Notes: a model not told the origin generated them from the sequence alone. Numbered from the stretch's first letter, positions 7,369-12,189 are shown. The stretch: 12,237 bases of DNA from Alphaproteobacteria bacterium (GCA_027489415.1 JAIXZU010000109.1:1-12237), one strand, 5' to 3'. Numbers and translations are program-made.

Positions 7369-7397
7369 TTGCCAGTTCTTATGAAATGGAGTATGAG
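7369..7397 (+). promoter_or_regulatory. Sigma-70-like promoter before the PhnA-like gene
   Basis: TTGCCA (7369-7374) and TATGAG (7392-7397) are spaced by exactly 17 nt, 35 nt before the ATG at 7433, and lie in the divergent gap with the OsmC-family gene. Matches are 5/6 and 4/6 to consensus. Confidence 0.45.
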
Positions 7398-7432
7398 GGA
7401 TTCCTGAAGATTCCCCAAGAAAGATACGTGTG

Positions 7433-7648
7433 ATGAGTGATGATATGTTGGTTGTGAAGGATGCCCATGGAACCGTACTGGCCGATGGCGACACCGTGGC
7501 GGTGGTTAAGGACTTGAAGGTGAAGGGATCTTCCCAAGTGCTGAAGCAGGGAACGAAGTTCAAGAATATCCGGCTGACCAGTGACGCGCGCGAGATTGAA
7601 TGCGGGCAGATGGTGCTGAAGACGGAATTCATTAAAAAAGTGAGCTAA
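7433..7648 (+). CDS. PhnA C-terminal-domain protein (zinc ribbon absent)
   Basis: This encodes 71 residues that match only the C-terminal domain of PhnA/YjdM proteins: VVKDAHGTVLADGDTVAVVK (8-27), DLKVKGSSQVLKQGTKFKNI (27-46), then an EIECGQMVLKTEFIKK tail. The N-terminal zinc-ribbon of full-length YjdM (about 110 residues) is missing, and no remains of it are seen in the 89 bp upstream, so this is a stand-alone single-domain form rather than a fresh truncation. Despite the name, a role in phosphonate use is unproven for this family. ATG 7433 is preferred to the overlapping GTG 7430. The next gene follows after 4 nt, so they form an operon. Confidence 0.88.
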   Translation: MSDDMLVVKDAHGTVLADGDTVAVVKDLKVKGSSQVLKQGTKFKNIRLTSDAREIECGQMVLKTEFIKKVS

Positions 7649-7652
7649 AGCC

Positions 7653-7883
7653 TTGGTGGTGGCCGGTGACAGGATTGCGGTGCGGGTAACGCCGAAGGCT
7701 GCGGCTGACCGGATTGTTGAGGAAAATGGCCAGTTACGGGTGTATGTGACGGCGGTGCCTGAGGACGGCAAGGCCAACAAGGCGGTGATAGCGTTATTGG
7801 CCCAGCACTGGGGCGTGGCGAAGAGCCGGTTGAGTGTGGTGCAGGGGATAACTGGCCGCGATAAGGTGATTTTGGTGAGTTAG
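7653..7883 (+). CDS. DUF167 / YggU family protein (UPF0235)
   Basis: This encodes 76 residues if the TTG at 7653 is used; GTG codons at 7656 and 7659 are equally possible because no ATG precedes the conserved domain. The family pattern is clear: IAVRVTPKAAADRI (8-21), LRVYVTAVPEDGKANKAVI (about 28-46), then LLAQHWGVAKSRLSVVQG and the closing GRDKVILV. These small alpha/beta proteins are widespread and of unknown function. Their genes commonly sit beside unrelated housekeeping genes. The gene lies 4 nt behind the PhnA-like gene, so it is probably translated by coupling. Confidence 0.88.
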   Translation: MVVAGDRIAVRVTPKAAADRIVEENGQLRVYVTAVPEDGKANKAVIALLAQHWGVAKSRLSVVQGITGRDKVILVS

Positions 7884-7885
7884 TT

Positions 7886-7916
7886 TTGGCTGTGGCCAAT
7901 GCTTTTGTTTTTATTT
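7886..7916 (+). terminator. Weak terminator-like hairpin
   Basis: TTGGC (7886-7890) pairs with GCCAA (7895-7899) around TGTG, followed by a T-rich stretch up to about 7916. The stem is short, so some readthrough into rlmB is likely. Confidence 0.4.
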
Positions 7917-7987
7917 GAGGGTGGGTGCTAGTAATTTAGGCAGTTTGCGCTTATGTAGGGGGGAGTTAAGTAAAAGGACTCTCCGTG

Positions 7988-9355
7988 ATGGTAGACAAGC
8001 GTGGGCCGAAGGCCGGTGGTTTCAAGAGCAATACAGGTGGTGAGCGCAAGCCTTACGCCAAGCGTGAGGGCGGCTATGAGCGCAAGCCCCGTGCCGAGGG
8101 CGACCGCCCGGCGCGTGCCTACGCGCCGCGTGATGGTGGCGACCGCCCTGCACGCCCCTATGCCAAACGTGATGGTGAGCGCAGCTTTGCGCCCCGTGGT
8201 GATGGTGAGCGCAAGCCCTACGCCAAGCGTGAAGGTGGCTATGAGCGCCGCCCGTACGAGGGTAGCAAGCCCCGTGCAGAGGGTGACCGCCCCGCCCGTG
8301 CCTACGCACCCCGTGACGGTGGTGACCGCAAGCCTTACGCCAAGCGTGAAGGTGGTTATGAGCGCAAGAGCTTTGGTGACGGCGAGCGTAAGCCCTACGC
8401 CAAGCGTGAAGGCGGCTATGAGCGCAAGAGCTTCGGTGATGGTGAGCGCAAGCCGTTTGTGAAGCGCGAGGGTGGTGACCGCCCTTACGCGCCCCGTGCG
8501 CCGCGTGAAGGTGGCAGCTATGAAAAGCGTGAGTGGAAGCCGCGCGAGAGCTTTGACCGTGGTGACAGCAAGAGTGCGAAATTTGCCGAAAAGCGCACGA
8601 TTAAGCGCGACCGCCGCCCGGCTGAGGACAAAGACACCGGCCTGATGCGCGGTGATGGCTGGCTGATTGGCTACCACGCTGTGCTGGCCGCCCTTTCCAC
8701 CGGCCGCCGCAAGGTGCGCACCGTGTGGTTGCTGAGTGAAGCCCAAGGTGAGCTTGGTGAATTGATTGCCAAGAACCCGGATTGGGTAGTGGAAATCCAT
8801 TCCAAGCCCGACTTTGAAAAGCAGTTTGGCGACATGGTTCACCAAGGTGTGGCCGCGCTGGTGGGTAACCTGCCGCAGCCGAGCCTGCCGGAGCTTTTGA
8901 GCGAAAAGCCCAAGCTTATCGTGGCGTTAGACCAGATTACCGACCCGCATAACCTTGGTGCGATTGTGCGCAGCTGTGCGGCCTTCGGCGCGCAAGGCGT
9001 GCTGGTCACCGAGCACCGCAGTGCCGGACTGAACGCCACAGCCGCGAAAGTGGCTGCCGGTGCGATGGAAGTGGTACCGGTCGTGGAGATCACCAACCTT
9101 GCTCAAAGCATTGAAATGCTTAAGGAAGCTGGCTTTACCGTGCTGGGTATGGCGGGTGAAGCCGAGACTGAAATTGGTGAGGTGAAAGTTGACGGGCCTA
9201 TCTGTCTGGTTCTGGGCAGTGAAGGTGAAGGCCTGCGCCGCTTGACCCGTGAGAGCTGTGACACGTTGGTGAAGATTCAGATTGCGCCGACGATGGAGAG
9301 TCTCAACGTATCAGTCGCCACTGGTGTTGCTCTGAGTTTGCTAACTCGTCGGTAG
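7988..9355 (+). CDS. rlmB: 23S rRNA (guanosine-2'-O)-methyltransferase RlmB with repeat-built N-terminal extension
   Basis: This encodes 455 residues: a SpoU/TrmH-family SAM-dependent methyltransferase (residues about 223-455) behind about 220 residues of Lys/Arg/Gly/Glu/Tyr-rich repeats. The catalytic part starts WLIGYHAVLAAL (225-236), typical of the L30e-like substrate-binding domain, and has HQGV (285-288). It then shows motif 1 DPHNLGAIVRSC (319-330, Asn322 and Arg328), motif 2 LGSEGEGLRRL (409-419) and motif 3 SLNVSVATGVAL (438-449), which form the trefoil knot and SAM pocket. RlmB modifies G2251 (E. coli numbering) in the 23S P-loop; a TrmH-like tRNA target cannot be excluded. ATG 7988 is favoured over GTG 7985, with AAAGGA upstream. 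The extension is probably disordered and RNA-binding (inference). Confidence 0.93.
   Translation: MVDKRGPKAGGFKSNTGGERKPYAKREGGYERKPRAEGDRPARAYAPRDGGDRPARPYAKRDGERSFAPRGDGERKPYAKREGGYERRPYEGSKPRAEGDRPARAYAPRDGGDRKPYAKREGGYERKSFGDGERKPYAKREGGYERKSFGDGERKPFVKREGGDRPYAPRAPREGGSYEKREWKPRESFDRGDSKSAKFAEKRTIKRDRRPAEDKDTGLMRGDGWLIGYHAVLAALSTGRRKVRTVWLLSEAQGELGELIAKNPDWVVEIHSKPDFEKQFGDMVHQGVAALVGNLPQPSLPELLSEKPKLIVALDQITDPHNLGAIVRSCAAFGAQGVLVTEHRSAGLNATAAKVAAGAMEVVPVVEITNLAQSIEMLKEAGFTVLGMAGEAETEIGEVKVDGPICLVLGSEGEGLRRLTRESCDTLVKIQIAPTMESLNVSVATGVALSLLTRR
8042..8476 (+). repeat. Degenerate tandem repeats encoding the RlmB extension
   Basis: The 14-residue core ERKPYAKREGGYER recurs at residues 19-32, 74-87, 113-126 (first residue Asp) and 133-146, with a partial copy from 153. 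Residues 113-132 and 133-152 are adjacent 20-residue (60-nt) copies. A second module, PRAEGDRPARAYAPRDGGDR, is identical at 34-53 and 95-114. DNA copies differ mainly at third codon positions, so protein sequence is being kept. Confidence 0.9.
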
Positions 9356-9365
9356 GCAGGGGCTA

Positions 9366-9447
9366 AAACGGCCATCTGACATTTTTTGGCGTGACTTATG
9401 TACGCTCGTACACTGCGTCCCGCCAAAAATTGCCAGCTGAGCCGTTT
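9366..9447. repeat. 82-bp imperfect inverted repeat after rlmB
   Basis: AAACGGC (9366-9372) mirrors GCCGTTT (9441-9447), TTTTTGGCG mirrors CGCCAAAAA (9421-9429), and at the centre TGTACG (9399-9404) mirrors CGTACA (9407-9412). The whole element could fold into one long interrupted hairpin. It starts 10 bp after the rlmB stop and has no T run of its own. It looks like a REP-like or small palindromic element, but only one copy is in the window. Confidence 0.7.
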
Positions 9448-9476
9448 ATAGCCGCCTGCGTGCAATCCCTAAGAAG

Positions 9477-9498
9477 CGGCGCTGGGCGCCGTTTTTTT
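9477..9498 (+). terminator. Intrinsic terminator of rlmB
   Basis: CGGCGC (9477-9482) and GCGCCG (9486-9491) form a perfect 6-bp stem with a TGG loop, directly followed by seven T (9492-9498). Confidence 0.88.
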
Positions 9499-9683
9499 GG
9501 TTTTTAGGGGGTGGGGGAATGGGAATATTATAGCTTTATATGCTTGAAATGTCAAGGTTTTTGGGTACAACCTGTTGGGGTTAAGCTGTTGATATTGTGT
9601 TGAAAAGTCGCTTTGCAGTGATGGTGAGTGATGGGAAGGTGGATGGGCCTATTGAGGTGGGAGTGAGGGTGAGAGCCATGTTT

Positions 9684-9738
9684 CACTTTCCCTAGATGGA
9701 AAGTGTAAGGAAAGTAGGTGGTGAGTGGATGGAAAGTG
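9684..9738. promoter_or_regulatory. Cluster of GGAAAGTG half-sites, candidate operator
   Basis: CACTTTCC (9684-9691) and GGAAAGTG (9698-9705) form a perfect 8-bp palindrome with a 6-nt spacer. Further direct copies are GGAAAGTA (9709-9716) and GGAAAGTG (9731-9738). The cluster ends 49 nt before the -35 box at 9788, a typical place for an activator. The regulator is unknown. Confidence 0.45.
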
Positions 9739-9787
9739 GGGGTTGGTTGTGGTTGGTGGGATGTATGATGAATGTGGGGATTGGGTT

Positions 9788-9816
9788 TTGACTTTGGAGT
9801 GTGTTAATAGTATACA
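9788..9816 (+). promoter_or_regulatory. Sigma-70-like promoter of the first secreted-protein gene
   Basis: TTGACT (9788-9793) and TATACA (9811-9816) are separated by exactly 17 nt. The start codon lies 52 nt downstream, behind GAAGGAGGG. This gene does not use the shared leader found before the next three genes. Confidence 0.6.
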
Positions 9817-9868
9817 TATTGAATAATCTCTTGCTTCGTTTTTACTCCAACCCCTGAAGGAGGGTGTG

Positions 9869-10258
9869 ATGAGACATTTGCGTGTGGTGATGATCGTCGG
9901 TGCATTGGTGGGCCTTGGTGCCGGTGCCGCTGCTGCGGCCGATGAGATGGGTGCTGCGTGCCCGTTCAGCGGTAAGCCTTATGCGCCGGCGACTTGCCTG
10001 ATGGCGGCGGCCGAGCGGGTGACCGAAGTGCTGAACCTGCCCTTGAATACCCAGGAAGACTATAGGGCGGCGGCGGTGCAGTTTGCTGTCTTGGAAACCC
10101 AGTTCGATATGGTGCGCAATACCCGTTCCAGTGGGAAATTCTCAGTGCAGGATTTTGCTGACGGCGAGATTTATGAGAATCTCTGGGCAACGTTGAATAT
10201 GTTGATGAAGGCCAAGCTTGATAAGGCTGAGGTTGATCTGGATCTTCCGCAACCGTGA
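9869..10258 (+). CDS. Small exported cysteine-pair protein, unknown family (array gene 1)
   Basis: This encodes 129 residues that I do not recognise. An N-terminal signal peptide (MRHLRVVMIV, then an Ala/Gly-rich core) should be cut near residues 24/25, releasing a protein of about 105 residues that starts near DEMGAACPFSG. Two cysteines, Cys31 and Cys43, could form a disulfide. The rest reads as amphipathic helices, about 62-82 (DYRAAAVQFAVLETQFDMV) and about 98-120, ending in an acidic-proline tail. ATG 9869 is chosen because AAGGAGG lies just upstream; GTG 9866 is an alternative. The mature start (DE...ACP...C) resembles that of the next gene, suggesting distant paralogy. It has its own promoter and terminator. 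Confidence 0.75.
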   Translation: MRHLRVVMIVGALVGLGAGAAAAADEMGAACPFSGKPYAPATCLMAAAERVTEVLNLPLNTQEDYRAAAVQFAVLETQFDMVRNTRSSGKFSVQDFADGEIYENLWATLNMLMKAKLDKAEVDLDLPQP

Positions 10259-10266
10259 GCCTGAGA

Positions 10267-10297
10267 GGGCGGTGCAGTGATGCGCCGCCCCTTTTTT
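10267..10297 (+). terminator. Intrinsic terminator of array gene 1
   Basis: GGGCGGTGCA (10267-10276) pairs with TGCGCCGCCC (10281-10290), including one G-U pair, closing a GTGA (GNRA-type) loop. Six T follow at 10292-10297. Confidence 0.92.
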
Positions 10298-10309
10298 GTG
10301 GGTGGTGGG

Positions 10310-10337
10310 TTGTTTTGGGGCGAGGATGGCCTATGTA
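10310..10337 (+). promoter_or_regulatory. Shared-leader promoter, copy A
   Basis: TTGTTT (10310-10315), 16 nt, then TATGTA (10332-10337) within the invariant word GGCCTATGTATGGGG. The same arrangement and spacing occur in copies B and C. The -10 is non-canonical, so a non-housekeeping sigma factor or an activator may be needed. Confidence 0.5.
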
Positions 10338-10347
10338 TGGGGGGATA

Positions 10348-10391
10348 ACGCATCTGAACCTTTTATTGCGCCCATGGTGGGCTGGATGCGT
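10348..10391 (+). promoter_or_regulatory. Conserved 5' leader hairpin, copy A
   Basis: ACGCATCTG (10348-10356) pairs with TGGATGCGT (10383-10391), ending in wobble pairs. Inside, GCCCA-TGG-TGGGC (10370-10382) is an inner hairpin stacked on it, with a 13-nt one-sided bulge. It starts 10 nt after the -10 box and ends 19 nt before the ATG of array gene 2. Confidence 0.65.
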
Positions 10392-10410
10392 GTTTTCGAA
10401 GGAGAGAACA

Positions 10411-10893
10411 ATGAAGACGATTGCTGCTGTACTCGCTGTTTCCGTGGCTGCCTTTACGGTGGCCGGGGTTGCCTCGGCTGATGAGGGGCGGAAGGACCCG
10501 ATGGTGACGGCGTGCCCGATGGCCTTCGAGCTGGAATGGAGTTACGAGGAGTGCATCGGAAAGGGGTTTACGGACCTTCCCGATATCCAGAGTGCCCTCT
10601 GGCGCGGTGAGCTTACTGCGGCGATGGGGGACTACTGGACCCTGGCCGGACAGGTGCGGGTGCTGGCTTACCGGATTTCGGCGGCGGGTGACGCCACGCC
10701 TGAGGTTCTGGCGGCGTTGAAGACCCTTCAGGAGGGCCTGCAGAAGGCCAAGGTGGCGATTGACGCCGAGGTGCAGAAGGCCGCCGACTTTTCGAGGTTG
10801 GTGCCTGTGCCGGGGGGAAAGGGTAAGGTTGTCGAACTTTACTCTGAAGATAGGATGGAGATGATCAAAAACTTTGGGGAGATATTCAAATAG
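10411..10893 (+). CDS. Small exported cysteine-pair protein, unknown family (array gene 2)
   Basis: This encodes 160 residues with no family that I recognise. The signal peptide MKTIAAVLAVSVAAFTVAGV, ending ASA, should be cleaved at 23/24, giving a mature start DEGRKD. Cys35 and Cys48 (ACP...EEC) mirror the pair in array gene 1. A mainly helical middle (about 56-84 and 96-127, with an Ala/Lys-rich second helix) is followed by a basic-hydrophobic tail containing VPVPGGKGK. The start ATG 10411 is fixed by AAGGAG 6 nt upstream; the frame is open further up through the leader but that part is not protein-like. Its message would begin with leader hairpin A and end at the terminator at 10914. A secreted or periplasmic structural or binding protein is possible, but no function can be assigned. 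Confidence 0.78.
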   Translation: MKTIAAVLAVSVAAFTVAGVASADEGRKDPMVTACPMAFELEWSYEECIGKGFTDLPDIQSALWRGELTAAMGDYWTLAGQVRVLAYRISAAGDATPEVLAALKTLQEGLQKAKVAIDAEVQKAADFSRLVPVPGGKGKVVELYSEDRMEMIKNFGEIFK

Positions 10894-10913
10894 TCCGTTA
10901 TTCGCGGCATAAA

Positions 10914-10943
10914 GGGCCGGTACTGATGTACCGGCCCTTTTTT
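10914..10943 (+). terminator. Intrinsic terminator of array gene 2
   Basis: GGGCCGGTAC (10914-10923) and GTACCGGCCC (10928-10937) form a perfect 10-bp stem with a TGAT loop, followed by six T (10938-10943). Confidence 0.95.
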
Positions 10944-10955
10944 GCGGGTGGTGGG

Positions 10956-10983
10956 TTGTATTGGGGTGGGGCAGGCCTATGTA
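10956..10983 (+). promoter_or_regulatory. Shared-leader promoter, copy B
   Basis: TTGTAT (10956-10961), 16 nt, then TATGTA (10978-10983) in the same GGCCTATGTATGGGG word as copies A and C. In this copy the flanking G runs at 10946-10971 also meet the canonical G-quadruplex pattern (four runs of three or more G, loops of 4, 7 and 1 nt). Confidence 0.5.
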
Positions 10984-10993
10984 TGGGGTTAGA

Positions 10994-11041
10994 ACGCATC
11001 TGTTTGACCCTTTGAGGCGGCCCGTGGTGGGCTGGATGCGT
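10994..11041 (+). promoter_or_regulatory. Conserved 5' leader hairpin, copy B
   Basis: ACGCATCTG (10994-11002) pairs with TGGATGCGT (11033-11041). The inner hairpin is GCCCG-TGG-TGGGC (11020-11032), with a G-U closing pair where copy A has A-U. The bulge is longer (17 nt) and diverged. It ends 17 nt before the ATG of array gene 3. Confidence 0.65.
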
Positions 11042-11058
11042 GGTTTCGGGAGATTACC

Positions 11059-11355
11059 ATGAAGACTTTTGTTGCTGCACTCGCCCTTTCTCTGGCTTCG
11101 GTTTCCGGAGCTATGGCTCAGGAAGTCAGGGGTTTCTACAACTTCGATTCGAATGGTCGGGTCGTCGGGCAGTCTATCGCTGTGGGGTCGTCGTCGGTGA
11201 CGGGGACCGTCAACAGGCGGGAAACGACCGATATTCCCTATGATTCGGGAATGCCCAGTGCTGCCTCTGTCAGCATCGGCGGCACCGGGACGACGACGCG
11301 CTCGTGCTCGACGATCATCAAGGCTGACGGTCAGCGCTATCTGCGCTGTGAGTAG
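11059..11355 (+). CDS. Small exported protein, unknown family (array gene 3)
   Basis: This encodes 98 residues not recognised as any known family. The signal peptide MKTFVAALALSLASVSGAMA should be cut after AMA (20/21), leaving a 78-residue mature protein starting QEVRGFYNFD. Unlike its helical neighbours, the mature part is Ser/Thr/Gly-rich with few helix formers (VGQSIAVGSSSVTGTVNR, then a SIGGTGTTTRS stretch), so extended or beta structure is likely. Two cysteines, Cys83 and Cys97, sit near the C terminus. ATG 11059 has GGGAG 6 nt upstream and shares the ATGAAGAC opening with array genes 2 and 4. The body is therefore unrelated, or very diverged, while the leader and terminator are shared: a different cargo in the same expression module. 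Confidence 0.7.
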   Translation: MKTFVAALALSLASVSGAMAQEVRGFYNFDSNGRVVGQSIAVGSSSVTGTVNRRETTDIPYDSGMPSAASVSIGGTGTTTRSCSTIIKADGQRYLRCE

Positions 11356-11369
11356 GTTTTGCGACGGCG

Positions 11370-11401
11370 GGGCCGGTACAGTGATGTACCGGCCCTTTTT
11401 T
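11370..11401 (+). terminator. Intrinsic terminator of array gene 3
   Basis: GGGCCGGTACA (11370-11380) and TGTACCGGCCC (11385-11395) form a perfect 11-bp stem with a GTGA loop, followed by six T (11396-11401). Confidence 0.95.
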
Positions 11402-11413
11402 GCGGGTGGTGGG

Positions 11414-11441
11414 TTGTATTGGAGGTGGAGAGGCCTATGTA
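11414..11441 (+). promoter_or_regulatory. Shared-leader promoter, copy C
   Basis: TTGTAT (11414-11419), 16 nt, then TATGTA (11436-11441) in the invariant GGCCTATGTATGGGG word. The spacer sequence differs from copies A and B but keeps length and purine bias. Confidence 0.5.
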
Positions 11442-11450
11442 TGGGGTGAA

Positions 11451-11493
11451 ACGCATCTGAACCTTTTTGGCGCCCGTGGTGGGCTGGATGCGT
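11451..11493 (+). promoter_or_regulatory. Conserved 5' leader hairpin, copy C
   Basis: ACGCATCTG (11451-11459) pairs with TGGATGCGT (11485-11493). The inner hairpin is GCCCG-TGG-TGGGC (11472-11484) and the one-sided bulge is 12 nt. It ends 23 nt before the ATG of array gene 4. Confidence 0.65.
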
Positions 11494-11516
11494 GTTTTCT
11501 TTTGGGGGATTATTCC

Positions 11517-12098
11517 ATGAAGACGATGATTTTTGCTCTGGGTGTCGCTTCGGTTCTGGCTACGGTATCGCCGGTCGCGGCGATGACCGTTTACGGGCCG
11601 AACGGTGAGAAGGTGCCGGAGGTGTGTGCCGGTTCCAAGGTTTTTCTGTCGTCCCGCATCTATGCTCACTACGATTGTTCCCAGGATTACCGGGATGCGT
11701 ACCTGTCCAAGGATCTGGTTTTTCAACGTGCCTTGATGAAGGTGGCTGAATTCAAGGCCAAGCCTGATGAACCGCTGGATACCTCCGATGTGGCGTTTGA
11801 GGCGAATCTTCTCGCCATCGGCGACTTCATGATTCTTCGGCAGCATTTGCTGGCGTTGCAGGGCTATAGTGAGGGGCCTGCGACACATGCTGAATTGACG
11901 ATGGATTATGTCTTGCAGGATGTCGGGGCGATACTGAACAGGTTGACGACCCAGCGGCTGAGAATGCAGGCCGCGACCGAGAGCCTTGAATGGGCATCCT
12001 ACTACGAATGCCGCGACGAGCAGGGCTTTGGCCATGCTGCTCTGGATGAGGCCATGTGCGAGGCTGAGGGCCAGAATGGTGGCCATGGTAAATTTTGA
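11517..12098 (+). CDS. Exported four-cysteine helical protein, unknown family (array gene 4)
   Basis: This encodes 193 residues with no recognised family. The signal peptide MKTMIFALGVASVLATVSPV, ending AA (likely cut at 22/23), precedes a mature protein that starts MTVYGPNGEK. Four cysteines (37, 54, 165, 181) form an N-terminal and a C-terminal pair, suited to disulfides in the periplasm or outside. Between them lie long helices (about 56-80, 90-115, 125-163), reminiscent of the helical bodies of array genes 1 and 2, and a His/Gly-rich tail, GQNGGHGKF. ATG 11517 is supported by GGGGGA 7 nt upstream. It is the last and largest unit of the array, with leader copy C before it and a matching terminator behind it. 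No membrane anchor or lipobox is present. Confidence 0.77.
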   Translation: MKTMIFALGVASVLATVSPVAAMTVYGPNGEKVPEVCAGSKVFLSSRIYAHYDCSQDYRDAYLSKDLVFQRALMKVAEFKAKPDEPLDTSDVAFEANLLAIGDFMILRQHLLALQGYSEGPATHAELTMDYVLQDVGAILNRLTTQRLRMQAATESLEWASYYECRDEQGFGHAALDEAMCEAEGQNGGHGKF

Positions 12099-12108
12099 AC
12101 GATGACGG

Positions 12109-12142
12109 GGGGGCGGTGCAGTGATGTACCGCCCCCTTTTTT
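12109..12142 (+). terminator. Intrinsic terminator of array gene 4
   Basis: GGGGGCGGTGCA (12109-12120) pairs with TGTACCGCCCCC (12125-12136), one G-U pair included, around a GTGA loop, followed by six T (12137-12142). No leader block follows, so the array ends here. Confidence 0.95.
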
Positions 12143-12148
12143 GTGCAT

Positions 12149-12171
12149 AAAAAAAGCCCCTTGCGGGGCTT
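12149..12171 (-). terminator. Intrinsic terminator of the convergent minus-strand gene
   Basis: On the minus strand AAGCCCC...GGGGCTT (12154-12171, TTGC/GCAA loop) is followed by a T run (complement of A at 12149-12155). It lies 18 bp beyond the stop codon at 12190. Confidence 0.88.
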
Positions 12172-12189
12172 CATTAGGACATAACGGGG

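Larger units (their letters stand above)
9499..9868. other. Intergenic region, 370 bp, very G-rich on + strand
   Basis: No gene is seen. From about 9600 to 9780 the + strand is dominated by G with A and T and has few C, with repeated GGTGG/GATGG words and a two-tier G-quadruplex-like run, GGTTGGTTGTGGTTGG (9741-9756). The half-site cluster and promoter listed separately lie in its right part. Confidence 0.6.

Noticed and set aside
7928..8845. Minus-strand open frame (305 codons) opposite the rlmB extension
   Set aside because: It is the antisense reading of the codon-biased tandem repeats, giving Ala/Thr/Leu repeats such as FTLGVGLAL. No ribosome site or independent support.
10348..11493. 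CRISPR array
   Set aside because: Only three repeats, spaced by whole genes of different length, so the spacing and spacer sizes do not fit.
10267..11516. Integron gene-cassette array with attC sites
   Set aside because: One gene per unit with a hairpin between units suggests it, but the leader hairpins lack the RYYYAAC/GTTRRRY core pairs, lie just before start codons rather than directly after stops, and no integrase is in the window.
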